From Acridotheres tristis (Eukaryota > Chordata > Aves > Passeriformes > Sturnidae), in NCBI GenBank assembly GCA_037013685.1, contig CM072884.1, positions 6,076,001 through 6,140,000 of the forward strand: 64,000 nt of DNA, read 5' to 3'. A program made the position numbers and the translations under genes. The notes below the pieces were generated by a model. It ran no database searches, was not told the DNA's origin, and saw only the letters and a program-made list of their open reading frames with translations. Of the stretch, positions 63,301 to 64,000 are shown piece by piece. Every line of letters starts with the position of its first letter. The stretch's first letter is position 1.

Positions 63301-64000
63301 CCCAGCTTACTTCAGGAAAAAAAAAAAGTTCCTACCCAAGCCATACCTTTGGCAGTCATTTCTAAAATGAAATTGAAACCCACTTCATAAATCTTGCAAC
63401 AGGTGCCAAAGATTGAAAACCTGCTTGTACAGATTTCAGCCCCTGTGAAAATACTCTGGAAGTCTTGATGAAAGACTTCATGGTTTTGGGGGAAAATGCT
63501 GGCCCTACTTCACAAATGTTTTTGCAGATTTTTTTTTCTCCTTAAAAGGAAGGGGTCCACATAGTTTCTTCCAAAGAAACCATAGCTAATTTTCATTAGG
63601 TTATTTGCAACGATATGTCTCTCATTTATGCAGACATGAATTAGGATTTGGACACAGGCAGGCAAAAAAGGAAGGGCACTCAGAAAGCTGAAATGAGAGA
63701 CAATACTATAGGTGAACATGGAGAGGGACTAGAGGCTAGGGAATAAAGAATAAATCTTGGAAGAGAGGATTAATAAAGTTTAAAAACTAAAAGAGTGGGG
63801 AATCTTAAGGTCTACCTTGCCCTCTCCTTGGTGGACAGATACCCAGGGCCCTGGCAGAATAGCTGGCTGCATCTCAGTTTTTTCCCCCATGAAGAAGGAG
63901 CTGTCAGTCTTTGACACCCACAAGTAACAAGAAACAGAGGACTGTTAGAATACCATAGTGCTAGCAGCTTTCACACAGTCTGAGGTCTAAGGATTCCCCA
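60311..64000. other. Unassigned AT-rich non-coding DNA
   Basis: No gene is recognised. T-rich runs occur near 60616-60640. A GC-rich hairpin at 61641-61661 sits in the otherwise CpG-poor stretch. The segment at about 63140-63320 is non-repetitive and could be conserved non-coding DNA, but this cannot be shown here. Open frames are at most 69 codons. Confidence 0.55.

Overview
This window looks like non-coding DNA from a bird genome, most likely a songbird (passerine). The bird assignment rests on interspersed repeats I recognise. They are a CR1 LINE 3' end (about 23084-23350, minus strand), a complete solo LTR beginning TGTCCTGG and ending CCAGGACA with a perfect 5-bp target-site duplication (10465-11110), and two older, decayed relatives of the common avian TGTCCTGGTTT-type ERVL LTR (46877-about 47106 plus strand; about 4697-4998 minus strand). 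Narrowing to passerines is inference from the appearance of the LTR and CR1 variants and was not tested by a search.

I found no convincing protein-coding gene, rRNA, tRNA, snRNA or CRISPR array, and nothing with bacterial organisation. The sequence is AT-rich and CpG-poor. Open frames never exceed about 155 codons, lie scattered on both strands, and resemble no family I know. Several fall inside simple repeats or the solo LTR. The best reading is an intergenic gene desert or the inside of a very large intron. One unlisted frame (44180-44503) has an exon-like look and is reported at low confidence.

Layout: 1-4.7 kb is unassigned, with a GC-richer patch near 3.0-3.5 kb. At 4.7-5.0 kb there is a decayed minus-strand LTR. 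From 5.0 to 10.46 kb the DNA is unassigned apart from low-complexity tracts. The solo LTR occupies 10.46-11.1 kb. A purine-only 19-bp minisatellite lies at 11.9-12.1 kb. From 12.1 to 19.2 kb there is unassigned DNA with a homeodomain-core-rich block near 18.2 kb. A pure (TGGGA)16 array sits at 19.2-19.3 kb. A TAATC-rich block lies near 22.2 kb, and the CR1 at 23.1-23.35 kb. From 23.4 to 46.9 kb is a long repeat-poor stretch, and an LTR fragment follows at 46.9-47.1 kb. A perfect 30-bp palindrome lies at 47.54 kb. From 45.9 to 60.2 kb there are many A/C-rich low-complexity tracts, the largest at 51.47-51.69 kb. A candidate enhancer with three CAGCTG boxes is at about 60.17-60.31 kb.

There are no genes to place in a pathway. 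Any function here would be cis-regulatory, structural (triplex, quadruplex or cruciform-prone DNA) or non-coding RNA. No previously undescribed biological system is visible. The most testable leads are the 60.2-kb E-box cluster, the 30-bp palindrome, the purine minisatellite and the 44.2-kb exon-like frame.
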